A stretch of 64,000 nucleotides of DNA from Schizochytrium sp. TIO01 (Eukaryota > Sar > Bigyra > Thraustochytrida > Thraustochytriidae). Shown here one piece after another: positions 1 through 13,394 of the stretch. Made by a program: the position numbers and the translations under genes. How positions within the stretch are numbered: the first letter of the stretch is position 1; each line of letters starts with the position of its first letter. The DNA lies in NCBI GenBank assembly GCA_004764695.1, contig SMSO01000031.1, forward strand, positions 2,651,048 through 2,715,047, given 5' to 3'. The notes under the pieces were generated by a model. The model made no database searches. It saw nothing but the letters and a program-made list of their open reading frames with translations, and had not been told where the DNA came from.

Positions 1-131
1 GAACTTATTTTCAGCGACAGGAGCCCGCTAAGTTTTAAAGTCATACTTAATCAAGCCTACCTAAACCTTTCTTGAGCGTCTTGCAATCACCTTCATAGCC
101 AACATCTAGCTGATCAGGTTCAGTTTCCCGC

Positions 132-3003
132 ATAGCACTCTAGCAATGTCTTGTCTACAGGTTCCTTCAACTCACGGTCTTAAATCTAGGTTAAGTGAAG
201 GAAGTAAGACGAGCATATAGTTTCATCATATGAGTTAGCGATCTGCTGATCTTAAGAAAATGTTTCAGTGATTACAAAATTTGTAGTTGATGTCCTACTC
301 ATGACTTAAGGATATCGTTCAAGGTTTTGTTTAACTTTGGTTCTTATCTATTGTTTTCGTCTTATCTGGTTATCAAGTAATTGACTTGGTTTTCATAATT
401 TCAGACCCACCAGATCTAAGCTAATGAATATTCTATCAATTTGAGTACTCAATGAGCTGTATATCAGCTATCCTTGATACTTTCTGAGAGATTATTCTGG
501 TCAGCTTGGGGTGGACTGTAAAGATGAAGGCAAGGATCTTGATGCAGACTTTAAGAAGGCCGATTCAAGAGATAGCGAACTGCTGTCCTCGAGAATGAAT
601 TCCAGGACAGATGAATTCATGTAGTAAGTAAGGAGGTGGAGACACTCTTGAAAGGATTTAGAGATAATCGATGGGATAGATCAATTCAACCTCTTCAACC
701 ATCGATTCAAGTTATACCATACTTGGATGTAGGTAATTGTATAGTCACACTTTTGGTTCTTGGCTCTGGTAGCCACATGAATCTGGCTGCATACTCTTGA
801 TCTGTTATAGGCCTATGTCTGCGAGGGTTTCACACAGGGACGCCAAGAACTATAGCAATGCCCTGTCCACTAGTTCCTTCAATGGGAGATCTCAGCAAGA
901 CTCGAGCAGTAGTAAATCTACTTGCTATTTTGAATGTCAAAATCAGCAGGAAAATACACAGAAGCTAATGCGAGTTGCTAGGTGCGCTGTAGTAAGCTAG
1001 GCGTCCACTGAGATTATGAAAGTAATTTATTTTGAGGATGGAGAATATCTAGAAAGACTTTATAAGATCAGGATATTGTGTTAGCGATCAACTCGACGCA
1101 GGAGTGAGTTCCAAAATAAAGAATTTTAGATTAGATTTTGGCATGCATGGAATGTGTACCAAAGGACTGAAATGTCTAGTTTATTTCACATCCTCGACCT
1201 TCAGCTTAGTTTCTTCCTATTCACTTTGTATAACTGTGTGTGAACCTGAAATCCTGGATATCTTTACTTCTCAATCTCATATTTGGTTGTTCCAGATTTA
1301 CCGATAAGCTAACCTGAGCTCTGCAGGACCTACACTTCTGCACCAAGTATGCTAGCATTGTCTTCCCTACACAATCCTCCCATATGTTTAGCGGCATTAG
1401 ACACAATGATTTCTACTAAAAACTACGACCAAAGGCCTAGCATTAGAGGATGCATTTATGACTCATTGGAAATGGGTAAAAGTCCAAGGACATGAGATAT
1501 TGCACAAGAGCATCATCTTGCAGTGGGCTGATAGCCTGTGCACTTTCTACAGATAATTGTGCTTAAGCTTTAATATATGAGCTTGTTAGATCTACATAAA
1601 TCAATCACTGAAAGAGTACGAAAGTTGCAACATATCACAAGTTCTTCACAAACCTATAAGCCCAACGTCCAGAACAGGCGCTTAAGAGATTGCGTATGAA
1701 TTCTACCTGAGTTTTATCAAGGCTATAGATGCGCCTGACTATCTGTTACAAGTTAATCTCTGATTATGCAGAGGTTGACTGGGAAGATGAAGGCAAGTGG
1801 CTTGAAATGCATGATAATACTGAAGAAGACGTTGTATAAATATAACTTAAGCGGGCTGCCGACCTTGAAGATGAACACCCAGGTGGGCTGGTTCATATTA
1901 AATCAGGAAACAAAGGCAGACGTCATCTGTATTCCTTAGAACTCAAGGAGCTAGGGGAACTCCTTGCCTGAACCGCTAATTCTGGTTTGCTCTTACCTTT
2001 ATCAAAGGGTCATGTACACATGGCAGTTCCCCAAGACTCTATCATAAGTCATAAATAATCACGACTTGTATAAGTAGAGGACGTGACTATCAAATACGAG
2101 GGTGTGAGACGAATCAATGTCAGCAGATCACTAACTCTATACCGCCAACAATAAAATTACTTCATAAGTCTTGTCATGTTTTCCATGTTTCTTCCTTTCA
2201 TCTTTCCAGTTACCTCTGGCTGCCGAGAGATTCGCTTTCAGCATATATAGTAGTGCAATGCCACTCTTGAATTCCTTGGCCTCAGAACTTTATATCTGAT
2301 AGTAAAGTCCTTCATAATTTTCAGTACTATAATAGTATGCCAAGGACTTTGGCAATACTTTGTTCACATGATCCTTCTTAACCTTCTCGGTAACGTACGT
2401 AAAAATGAAGTATAGTGGAACTGAGAACTTATGGAATAGGGTTAGCATGAACTTTAAAATGTTGAGAGATCTGCAAAGCATGCCAAAGCTCCTCTGTTGC
2501 AGGATCTACCATGGTTTCCCTACGAAATGCCTCTCTAATGCCAGCAATAGTCTGTCTCAGAAGCATTTACTCATCTATTTTTTCTAAAGCTTTTTACTAG
2601 TGCACCCTGTGATTTTTTCTGAAAGTCATTTCCTACCTAGCAAGAAGGTTGAATGGGAAAACGAAGACAAGACGCTTAAAAGCATAATGAAGACTTAAGA
2701 AGGCATTTAGATACGTATATATTCAGGATTAACCTTGGAGATAAATACCCAAGCTTACATCTCGGAGACGAAACATAACCGCAGAGGCTAGTTTAATTTG
2801 TTTCTTTAACTACTGGATTCGGTATTGTTCTTGCATATCCACTTGAATACCATCAATCTTTCGACTCTTTGCTTCACGCATAGTATGTATCGGATTGCCC
2901 AGTTCTAATTCTATGTAATTCCAAGTTGTTTGAGGACTTTCATCGACGCGGCAAAAACTATGCTCTGTCTTTACCGCACAGTCTTGTCTGCACAGCCCTT
3001 GAA
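132..3003 (+). repeat. Alternating diverged coding-like repeats (motifs A and B)
   Basis: Two motifs alternate along this stretch. Motif A (about 40 bp) occurs near 132-171, 838-884, 1341-1383, 2337-2380 and, weakly, 2944-3003. In one frame it reads like Ala-Lys-Asp/Asn-Tyr-Ser-Asn-Ala-Leu-Ser-Thr-x-Ser-Phe-Asn. Motif B (about 55 bp) occurs near 511-562, weakly 1030-1070, then 1773-1830 and 2647-2705. It reads like Val-Asp-Trp-Glu-Asp-Glu-Gly-Lys-x-Leu-Glu. A further shared piece follows three of the B copies (587-607, 1859-1890, 2729-2765). The order is A-B-A-B-A-B-A-B-A with irregular spacing of several hundred bases. Stops interrupt every frame. I infer remnants of a tandemly repeated protein-coding sequence; the array may continue left of the window. 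I do not recognise the family. The alignment was done by eye. Confidence 0.5.
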
Positions 3004-4967
3004 ATGGTGATTTGGCAGGTCTTGATAGTCATCAGGATTACGACAATCTGCTGCTTACTTTTGGCAGTTGCAAATCATAATTATAAGCATCAGTGCCAGT
3101 AATCCTTCAAACGAGCGAACCTGGCTGAAGTAGTTAGACCAGTCCAATATAAAATCCGATGTATTAGAAGAGAAAGCAGAGTTATTCAACTTTAGCGAAA
3201 GTCTTGCTCACCTTTGACTGATTATTTAGCAAGCTCTGACTTCCTGTCCAAAATATGCAAGTCTCTGATTTAATTTTCAGCTACTAAGAGTTTTCTTTTT
3301 GCTTTGTTTGGTGGCTTCTCTTTGCTGGGCAAGCACCGGCCGGGCTCGTACAATAAGCACCTAATTGCTTGAATGGAGAGAACATTAAATGTCGAACTTT
3401 AAGTTGTACTACGACAAAATTGCAATATGTTCAGAAAATAGGTTCTAAGTTCAAAATTTTGCCGCAGAAATGATTGACAGTGTCATCCTTCTCTCAATTC
3501 AGCAATGCTCATTAGTGTAAAGTCTGCTGGGTGCTTTAAAGCTACAAGTTTCTAGTTGCGTGCACTGGTTGCAGCTTGAAAAATCTTCAAAGTACCACAA
3601 TTGTTGGATGGATGATTGCTGCATTGCCAAGAGCAAAGGTCACAGGGTTTCAGGTGCAATCTAAACACGACGTTATAGCGCAAACGCGTGAGAGGCTTCG
3701 CCATGGATCGCGCTTAGGCACAGCTACATGAAAGCTTTTTAGATAAATCTGATCATTTAAACCCAATCGTGTCTTTTCAGAAAGTTTCACCTCAATGAGC
3801 GACGTTGGAATAAAGAGTAATTGAGTTACCCAATGCGATGGTAATTGGTGTAGCACAGCTTACATGCAATTTCCTCAACACGTTCTTGAAGATTCTCTCA
3901 TAAATAAAGCAATGGCCAGAGGATGCTATCATCCATTTAATGAGTTCTTGCTACCTCGATCTAGACGATTGTTACGACCCTGGAATGCTGTAATCTTGAA
4001 ATTAAGTGTGAAACCAAATTTCTACTACTACTAAGCGTTGGAGCCTCCTACACTTAGTAGATTTCAACTAATTGCCTCCGATAGAATTAAAGTAAGACCA
4101 CATCTTTAGATGTTTCAACAATATCAATACTTACTGAATAGAGTCTTCCAATCACGCAAACTCTCTTAGCAAAGGAAGGGAAAGATAGAGAGAACCTATT
4201 ATTCGGCAAACAACAATAAATGATTAGTAGCACCCACCAATCTTGACCATTGTCTTGGGAGCGTAACTTGAACCGGCTCGTTAAGTCTAGTTTCTAGTCA
4301 GAGAGTCTAAAGTTTCTGTCTTTTTCTTAATTCCTACCAGCAAGTGATAGGTAATGAGTTAGCAAATCTTTGCCCCCCCTCCCCCTACTTCCAAAAGTTT
4401 TGAACATCCACACGCTCAAGATCTGGGATTCGTATTTCATCGCGCAAAGCAAAATCCAGTTCGATGGTTGATATTCTACTCCATGATGATTGTAATTATA
4501 TGTACAGGCTGCACTATAGTCAAGGGTGGGGTAGCTACTACACGTGCTGACCAAAAAGATAAAATGAAAAATCTCAAGAATCTTAATCTCTTTTATAGAG
4601 GATTCTGCATACAGAATTGTTCTGGATTGAGATTTCAGTATTGCTAGGAGTCGCCTCTGACTAGTGAGAGTGGCATCCACCTTAAAACATTGGGAGAATA
4701 CATAAAAAGTATTAGGAGAGTCAGAATCTTTACTCTTTCATACAAGTCTGGTTACACTTCTTGGTGTTCCTGTTTCAAATATGGAACCGGAAGCGGAAAG
4801 GTTTGGTGATATTTTACTCTCTACAGGAATCATAATCTGAGCCGGCTGCAAAAATATATCTGCCAGCAGCTATACCATGTGAAAATTAAGTTTCTACACA
4901 TTCAGGGCCTTCCTAATTTATAAAGGATAACATAAATGGTAACGTGCTAACGTAACGCCTTCTTCAT
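3004..4967. other. Intergenic DNA, no supported gene
   Basis: AT-rich sequence without a convincing reading frame. The longest frame (minus strand, 4327-4680) has no recognisable domain and an unremarkable composition. No tRNA-like or rRNA-like segment was seen. Confidence 0.5.
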
Positions 4968-5711
4968 CTATGTTGGCTGATGGATAACACCGTACAATCT
5001 TAACATATACTCAAATCCGTTGACATTGCTTAGGCTTTCAGAAGTAATTACGCTTTCGAGTGTAAAGGCTCCAATTGTTTCTTGGAGAAGGACTCTCAAT
5101 TCATTTGGATTCTTCATTTCATTTATAGAATTCGTGAAGCAAGATCGATATAAAATTAGCATCTTCTTCAGAGTGCATCCTTCATCAGAGCAGTTCGTCT
5201 TCATATCAAATTGAAGGTGTTGAAATCCACTGCAGATCATAAGCTCTTGTGACATCGGGAGCAAAGTAATCCTATTTACTGAGGTAGCATTCCTTGGAAT
5301 GTAATTCATGCAGTGCGTTTTCCATTCGGATGCGAAAAAAGAAATTATATGGTCCAACAGACGAGGTATTATCAAACTCGGTAATCCAATCTCGCTTCGT
5401 GACTCTCAATCTGAAACGTAGCTCTGTATTGACCCTTTTCTAATGAAAAACCAAAAAGGAATGGTACCAATGAACTTAAAGACTGGAGGGAACTTTAGTC
5501 TCCGGGATAGGGGAAAATTTTCAGTGCTCATTGTTGCTACTGTCTGAGATGCTAGGCGGCATTTTCCAAGACTAATTCTTGCTACAACAGCAGCGCATCC
5601 AACAAAAATAAAGAACGCCAGATTGCATCTTGCTTTTATTAAGTGGTTTTTTAACAACCAGCATACTTTATGTGAGATCACGTTCCAGCCTGTTTTAAGT
5701 CGGGCTACCAT
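4968..5711 (-). pseudogene. Coding-like frame interrupted by one TGA
   Basis: On the minus strand an ATG at 5711 opens a frame that runs 248 codons to a TAG at 4970-4968. A single in-frame TGA at 5408-5406 breaks it into parts of 101 and about 145 codons. In DNA this AT-rich, about 15 stops would be expected by chance. The second half is amphipathic and protein-like (Asn-Glu-Leu-Arg-Val-Leu-Leu-Gln-Glu and similar). No domain is recognised. It could be a recent pseudogene, a gene with an intron over the stop, or chance. Confidence 0.3.
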
Positions 5712-8700
5712 AAAATATTATTTTGATTAAATCATCATTTGAAGTTAGTATTACGTGTGTAGTTTTACATCTTTACTACAAGTGCCACTATCATTCTTTC
5801 TAATTTCACCTTTTTGCATTAAATTATACTTCATAATGAAGTAGCCATATCTGTCATTCGAGCTTGCTGAATCTTTATAGGTAGTACCGTAATCCTACTA
5901 TTCATAGATACATCTTTAATTGCTCTTTCAAAAATGAAATAAAATACAAAGAATGAAGATCGCCAACCAAAATAAGGCCATTCTATTCATGTTTACCAGG
6001 CCTGGTAATATTAGAAATAAAAACGAGATAGTTTGTTTGCCAAAGTCAGACCATTGCATCACGATAAACTAAATATTCCAGAAAAGGGCCTTTTCAACTT
6101 GGACGATGAAGCAACTGATTATTTGGCTGCTTACAGTGTTGGGGCGGAGCTTTATTATTAACTAAAAAGGTCGCCAAACGTAATGCTTACATGTCGTAGA
6201 CAAACGACATGAACCACAAAATTCTCGCTGAGCCCGATGTAAAGTGAATCATGGTAAACGTTTACTCGCTAATTCCTGAGTAACAGGACCGTCCTGGATT
6301 TACTGCGCTAGGAAGAAAGTAATCATTGAACGTGACAAGGCAGGCATTATTTGTTTACAAATCTTCAAGTTATACTCCAAAAGAAAGGGCAGTCAAGTTC
6401 AGGTGGGACGTTTGGTTCATGCTCAGAACACATGGGCCCGGGAAGAAAACTACAACTCGTATTCAAAAAATTTAAGTAATACTGGTAGTAGTGTCTTGCG
6501 CTGACATTAAAATACTTGTAGTTAGGATAGGAAACAAATAACGAATGAATGGGGAAGACTTCCGATGCTGGCGATTAGCCTTTGTCCCACGTCTTAGCAA
6601 CAAACTTTGGTAAAAATATAATTATTACCTTGAAGGAAAAGAAGGTAAAAACCTATGAAATCGACGTTTGACTAGCTCCTTCCATAAGGATAAGGAGATT
6701 GCAATAGAGAAAAAGAAAGAAAGAAAAAGAAGAAAAAAAGTTATTGCACGCCACAGTTTTTATAGCTTGGATTGGCAACAGTCATTATCGATCGTGTGGC
6801 CTACCTTCTGTGGCGTTAAAGGACCCTTAATTATCAACAAAAGATGCAATTGTGGGTGCAAGTGCCAAATACTTTTTAGAGACTTGCCATTATCACTTCA
6901 AACAAGAGTTGCGATGCCAAACGGAAACTTGAGCTTCGATCTTTACACCTGTCAGATCTCAACTTCGTGTGCAGAGTCAACTTGAAGGTCAACACACCAA
7001 CCAGGGACGCCCTGGCTTTCACCGTAATTTATTCCATTCTAATTGAATCCTTAATGGTTACGCTGCTAGTACCTAAAATATGCGCAGGAGAAGCTTTGAC
7101 AGGGACGCGAGTCACTTAATTAAGAGTTCGCAGCACTTGGCTTCAGAATTGATCTTTCATCCTCGTCGGAACTTCGTGGTTTCCCAATAAACATTGCCAC
7201 AGCTCCCCGTCGGGGACGCCTGGGGCCTGTCAGAACTTCCACGGACGGTCACCAATATTATTTAAATTAAAAAGATAGCAACAACAAAAACTTGGCTCCT
7301 GGCCGAAATCGGGTGGGTGATAACCTCTTTCAGGATCGAAGTTAAAGTTCAAAATCAAAGGCCATCGTTTCAAATCTCACTTGAGATCAACAGAGATCTT
7401 TCGCCTGCCCTTTCTCTACTTGCATTGCTTTCTCCTTTATTTTGAGCGGAGCCTCTATCGCGAATTTGACTTATGGAAGGGAAGCATGCTATCTACCTGG
7501 AGAAACAAAAGAGGGCAAGCTTACAACGTAGATATCATGAGTAGGCCCACATACAAACTATACGGTAGTGCACACGATCGTAAGAAGCTTACCAAATAAC
7601 TACTTAGCAGTTGGTGATCGATCATCAGTCAACCTTGGCGTCTCGCAACTGATCCGATTTAAAAGGTGCCTACTGATGTTAAAATTTTGCTATCATACTA
7701 TAAATAAGTCAGTGGCGTGGGTTCAAGTTGCTGCTCAAATACTTGCTACTGGCATTTCAAGGTGGACTCCAATTTGCTTTTTCTAAGCTCTTCAATTTGG
7801 AGCCCCCCAACAGAAAAACTTTTTCACCCACCATTGCCACTGTTATTTCTAGGGGCAGGCCGAGGATGCCCAAACATGCGGAGACTATCTCCGAGTAGGG
7901 GAAGCTGCAACTAATATGGTATCTGTCGTTGTATCATGGTATTTAGATTGGCTAAAAAATGTAATTAATGCTGCAACTTCGATCTTCAACAACCAAGTTA
8001 TTTGCATAGATACCTAGCTAAAGCATGCTCCCTTCTGCTGCCTCTGCCAGTGCGACCGAACTTCACCAGAGGCTTCCCGCGAGGTCAAAGTTCTGTTAAC
8101 TAACTCAGAAGCAGAAGTTGGCTTTCGCGTGGGCTGTTTCGAAAAAAACCACCTGTAGGAAGCAATGCTAAGGACTTGGTAAAAACTAACACTTTGGCAA
8201 GAAGGAGTAGAGGATGACATCCTGTTTACAGCTTCTTTGTAGCGAAGCTATATCTGCTTTTGCCTGGAGCTATTTTGATGAATTGACATCTGATGATACA
8301 GGCGACACTTTGCCAATTTGTAGTGCTGGCGTTTTAATTGCCTGTTATAAAAAAATGTGAATCATCCTTCAACGATTGTCGCATAGAAGGGTCAATCAAT
8401 GTAACCATGATGGCGACTGACCACGAGAATGTGGTTAGCCTCGAATCTTAGCTTGCATCTAAAAATCGTATTTTCTTGTACTACGGACTCAGGAATGGGT
8501 GTAGTCGGATATGTAAAAGAGCACCTCTTCATATTAGGTATTAGGTACACACAGATATCTATTATAATTTTAATTAATAGGGCTGTTTATTATATACTAG
8601 TATAATATTCTCTATTTTTTTTTAAATTGAGAAAGATAGAAGAAATTCATCGTTACTAAAGATGAACATAAACAGCATAGGTAACTTGAAACTAGTAGTA

Positions 8701-10508
8701 GTTTCTACCATACCCTTTCTCTTTGGTGTCTAAACGTGCTTTAGATAAATAAGGTGGAGGAAGTAACAGCAATATTTATCGTTGCATTCTCCATTCAAGA
8801 AAGTGATATCTTCACTCTCACTATTCCTATCCATAGTTTTACTTAGATTCAAGTTCGTATTTTTAACTCTGCTCCTTGAGATGGTTGTTTTCTTCGTTTG
8901 GAAAGGAAGTAGAAGAGGCAAAGATAGAGAGCTGCATGTTTGAGTTATTTAGATATTGCACTCCGCCAAAACCAGCACAATTCAATTAATCTAATATTTG
9001 CCATTAAGTCCGTAACTAATGTAAACAATATGTTTGGCAGATCAAGCTTACAGAGTTCCGTGGGAGAATAAATTTCTTAATCTCCTAAAATCGTGTCTTT
9101 GAAAATTGTTTTCGGCTGTCATTCCAAATACAATCTTTCATTAGCGAATGAATTGTGATATAACTTGAATGCTATTTAGGTTCTTAGACTCCTTTTATAC
9201 TGCTCGAATCAGCCAGTTAAATCTAGGAAAAAACACTTGTATAATCCATTTCCCCTCTTTCAATCTTTTAGCTGTGCCGCTCGATTAAATAAAACCGCGC
9301 GTTACGTGCAAGGCCGGCCCTACAATGAAGTGCTGTTGGCCATCTGAGGATTATCATAAATATTGATTTCATGGTAGCCGTGGTAGTGATTTGAAGGAAG
9401 AAAGCTGGAATAAAAGAAATAAACAAGAATAGAAAGTACCAACTTTCACTTAAAAATAAATAAAAGAGTTGGCAAATTAGAAGTACATGAATGAGAATAT
9501 TGACCATATCAATACTTGAAAACTACGGCAATGCAAATAGCGAGAAAACACTGTTACCTCTAGTCCGTCAGGTACACAGTAATTCTATTTCGAAACAAGA
9601 TGGCCTACAAAGAAAATGTATTTTTGCATGCATCCATGAGAACTTTCGCCCGTAGAACAGGCGATAGCTGTAGCTTTAAGTTCCTTCATGCCACTTTTGC
9701 GGAGCAAGAAGCTGAGCAAAATGTAGAGCGTTGAGAGATGACTGAAGTCTGTGAAAGTTCTTCCATCCATCCTGTGACTAAATTCCTCGTGCTTTTCTCT
9801 CCACGGAAAAGGTTGGCGGAATGAACAGTATTCAGGATCGCTCCAAGGTATCCGAAGACGATCTTTATGATATGTACCGTCGCATGATTTGTTGTATTAA
9901 ACAATGATGCTTATTTTCGGTCCTAAAGAAAAAAATGAAGAGTTGAAGCCCCCATTAGCGTTTCAAAAGCAATAGACAGAATTTATATAAATAAAACTGC
10001 AAGGTTGAAATAAAAAAACATTGAAAGAGTGAAGAAGTCTCTTTGGGGATTGGGCAAACGATTTTCTACAGTAATAGAAACTTTGTTCAATTTCGTAAAC
10101 AATACAGGTAAGCTGGTTATTTGTATTGCATGTGCGGTTCCCCTTCACGAGTATCACGATGTCGTGGTTGTTTTTAAAAAAAACTATATTCTAGGATATC
10201 TGGAAATGCTTGGCACATTAGATGCACTTGCAGTATGTTGTTCCTATATAGTGCTACTAGTACTTTTAACGATATATTTTGCATATAAGAATAACTTCTC
10301 TTCTACAAAAATGAAAAGAAAAAGAAAGATATCCACGAGAATATGATAATAAAATCATTATAATGCCCTCCTATTAAAGCTAATCAAGCCTACTATAACT
10401 ATTAGAATCAAGACATTAAAAACCGGCAATACTAAATAGCCAATATAATTGTTTTTAAGCAGCTGAATATTTTTCTCTCGTTGAATTGGCCGCAGGAAAA
10501 GAAAGGGC
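5712..10508. other. Intergenic DNA, no supported gene
   Basis: AT-rich. It includes a purine-rich A/G patch near 6,695-6,740 and a slightly GC-richer patch near 6,990-7,260 with three GGGACGC motifs, one inside the palindrome CCAGGG-ACG-CCCTGG (about 7,003-7,017). A 105-codon frame at 10,029-10,346 (+) would encode one hydrophobic helix plus a Lys/Arg tail, but nothing else supports it. Confidence 0.45.
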
Positions 10509-10813
10509 ATGCGCCGCACAATACGGCGACCGGAAGTCGACATTGCAACCGCACTTCTCAGGGCCTTGAGGGGCTCGGTGTGGGAACAATAGCTCCCTCC
10601 TGAAAATCTTAAGAAGACTCTGGCTTTTGCATGGTTATCAACGCAGCATGCTCGCTTAAGATGAAGTAAAGACGAAGTAACCTCATATTGAGCTGATGCC
10701 TGAGTCTGCTAGATCTTCGTTTCAATTCCCGAAGTGTTGATGCCTTATATTTAATGCCTATTGCTAAGCTCTCGTTTTCTAAACTTTAACAAAGGTTCAA
10801 GCAACGCAGCTAG

Positions 10814-11638
10814 AGGCAGGATGAGTGCTCCAGCGACAGTGCGGACGCCTACGATCCTTTGGCAGAGGAGCTGGAGGCAGAGGACTTGGCGCTAGTGCGG
10901 AAGCAACGAAAAGGGGGAATTCTTCTGGTACTGTATCCACGCAAGGATATTGGAACAGCTGTGAGGTTGACAAGATCTATTTCAGAATGCATGCTAGGCG
11001 CCCCTCTGCGTACGGCTACGCTCGAGGACGTGAAGGAGGACCTCATCAATACCTCCCGATTTATCCTTGTTCTTGTCAGCTCAAACATAAATGTTTATGA
11101 TAAGAAGACTCATGAAGAGTTGCGTGCGCAAGAAAACAGCGAATATAAAAAACTTACAGACCAAACAGCAGAATCAAACCAACTGGAATACCACAAGCAA
11201 TCAAGAGGGCAGTGAAGATACAAAAATGAAAAAAAGAAACCTGACTACGCAAAAATAATTGAGTCCGTAGGGTTGCAGGTTCTTGCGCCGTCTGAGAAAA
11301 CGTTTGCGCTATGATCCAGCATCCATTTTAGACGTGCAGTTTTTCGATTTGCACATAACAACTGCAGCTTGGTAAACATGTGCGCGCTTGGCTGCTCAAA
11401 GCACTCACAAGCCATACTATTGTGGTTGTGAGTCAGCCAAACCGATTGTCATACTGTGGCAAGTACCAGCTGCAATCTCCAAGCTCCAGTATTAGTCCAG
11501 GCACCGGGAGCGGCGTCCAACTTTATGCTGCCACGAATCTTGCCATTTCTTCACCTGCAAACATCCCTGATCGAATATTCACTTTCAGATATGCGTGACC
11601 AGCTTACTCGCAGCTCTCCGTCCTCTTTCAATTCGTAA
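10814..11638 (+). pseudogene. 275-codon coding-like frame with three in-frame TGA stops
   Basis: After a TAG at 10811-10813 one frame stays nearly open to a TAA at 11636-11638. Its only internal stops are TGA at 11213, 11312 and 11429. The first 100 codons are convincingly protein-like: an acidic start (Ala-Glu-Glu-Leu-Glu-Ala-Glu-Asp), then alternating helix and strand patterns (Ile-Leu-Leu-Val-Leu-Tyr-Pro; Phe-Ile-Leu-Val-Leu-Val-Ser-Ser). A possible upstream exon begins at an ATG at 10509 and ends at Ser codon 10574-10576 before a GT. It would join in phase to GAT at 10820 through a TTTAAC branch-like site and a GCAG acceptor. The three TGA codons could be CGA decay products, which suggests an eroded gene. 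The family is unknown. The antisense strand also reads fairly well downstream, so strand assignment beyond 11,300 is uncertain. Confidence 0.33.
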
Positions 11639-13394
11639 AGCCGAACAATCTATGGCTAGCAAAAGACGGCGTCTTATCTAGTTGTCTCGTACTACTAGTG
11701 TCATTACTAGTATAAATGTTCTGCTCCGAGATTGATGCGGACTGCCCCATCTTCCATCTGTAATAGACAACCAGAGATTTTTTGCTCTCCCCAATCCTCG
11801 TTAGTCCTGCCCTGCGCACGTGTTGGGTATAAACTGTCTGAGTCATTAATATGCAAGGCTTCGTTTACTACCAAGCCACGCTGGCAGACTACCAGTAGCC
11901 ATGATAGAGGCAATGCTTGTCTTGAGTGGCTGGGAATGTTCAACAAGTTGCAGAAGCAATAAAAAAGACTAAACCATACGATGGAGATTGTTCTCCTATG
12001 TATACTGCTGGCAGAGGAAGAAAGAGGTCGATGATGGGTGCGACATACCAAGTCGTCTCTTCGTAAGTGAATCTATGTTCAATGTAGGAGCGAGACTGAG
12101 ATTAGATTTTTTAGCCTGCCAACTGCTGAACGATTCAGTAGTAGAAAGAGGAACTCCATGGCGACGAAGTTCTCCAGGTCTTTTTAATTTTTTGGTGGGG
12201 CCTAATAATTGACGCCAGGTCGAAATTAAAACTAGTTCTATTTCAAGTAACATTCTAAATTTTTACACTATCGTCAAAGTGCATTATGGAAGTCAACCTT
12301 TGCGACGTGGCAGTCGCTAAATAGCTTTTAGATATTACTATTGCTTTTTCAAGTAAAAGTAAATAAGAAAAATGGCATAAAAAGAATAAAATAATCGACT
12401 GAATAGAAGGAAAGAGGGCGCAAGCCTGTTTTATGATGTAAAACAAAATTCAGTTTTCGAGATGTCTAAAGACATGAAAATGATTATTTAATTAAAATGT
12501 TTATTTAAAAACAAAATCTAAATCCAGTGCTCTTTAGAAGAAACAGAGTTTGAGTTGCTATCTATTCTCTTTTTTCATTTGCATATTTCAAATCCCAAAT
12601 TCGAAAAAATAAACACACTCTCTGTTAAAAGGTAAAAGGTTCAATTTCCTAGCTAGGGTAAAATTCAAATCAGAATAATCATCACCTAATATATAATAAG
12701 TAAGCATTATTATCATGATTCTATAGAATTGGATACCCATCCTTTTCTTCTAATCATGTTTATTTAGCTCTAGCTAAAGAACTGCGCGCTGGTACTACTA
12801 ACCTAAGAAATCATTTGTAAGTCCTGCGTTATTGGAGATCCACATATGCGTCTAATGAACAGATGAAACGAATCCATCTCAGTAAACATTAAAGTCAAAG
12901 CATATTAGTTATGACGTATGTAAAGGATGAGCGAAGTAAATTCAAGAGAAACTAGAAAAGTATAACCGGCTCGCAGAGCTTATATTCATGTGCTGAGACC
13001 TTGCGTTATTGTCTAGTCCATGCAACTCGACGATGCATTGTTGATTACAAAGGACTCCAAAGTGTTTTCACCTCATCTCATTATACTTTCCACATAGGTA
13101 TTGATAACGTATTGCCTTTCCATCTCCTTAATCAGGGCCAATCAATTTAAATCTTTCGCTTGGGTAAAAACTCAACCCAGGACAATCAGTCAATGTTTGC
13201 CTTTCAGCCTATCTTTGTTTTGTACCCTCCTTGAATAATTAGTGGTACATGTGTTGCCTTTACATTATTATCAATAATGTTGAAAGAATTGATAGAAGTA
13301 ATCTCCGTGCGAGTGAAAGTGACTGTTAAAGTTGAGCAATCAAGCGATCACGCTAATTTTGATTACCAGAAGAGTGCCTTCTCCTATGGAAATA
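11639..13394. other. Intergenic DNA, no supported gene
   Basis: Open stretches on both strands around 11,710-12,250 look weakly protein-like in more than one frame and cannot be resolved. From 12,260 to 13,270 the sequence is AT-rich with no signal. Confidence 0.4.

Noticed and set aside
4968-11638. TGA read as a sense codon (Trp or other), because several coding-like frames are broken by TGA
   Set aside because: The 1450-codon LRR frame and the other named genes use TGG for Trp and contain no internal TGA, and the ACMSD-like gene ends with TGA. Decay or introns explain the broken frames better.
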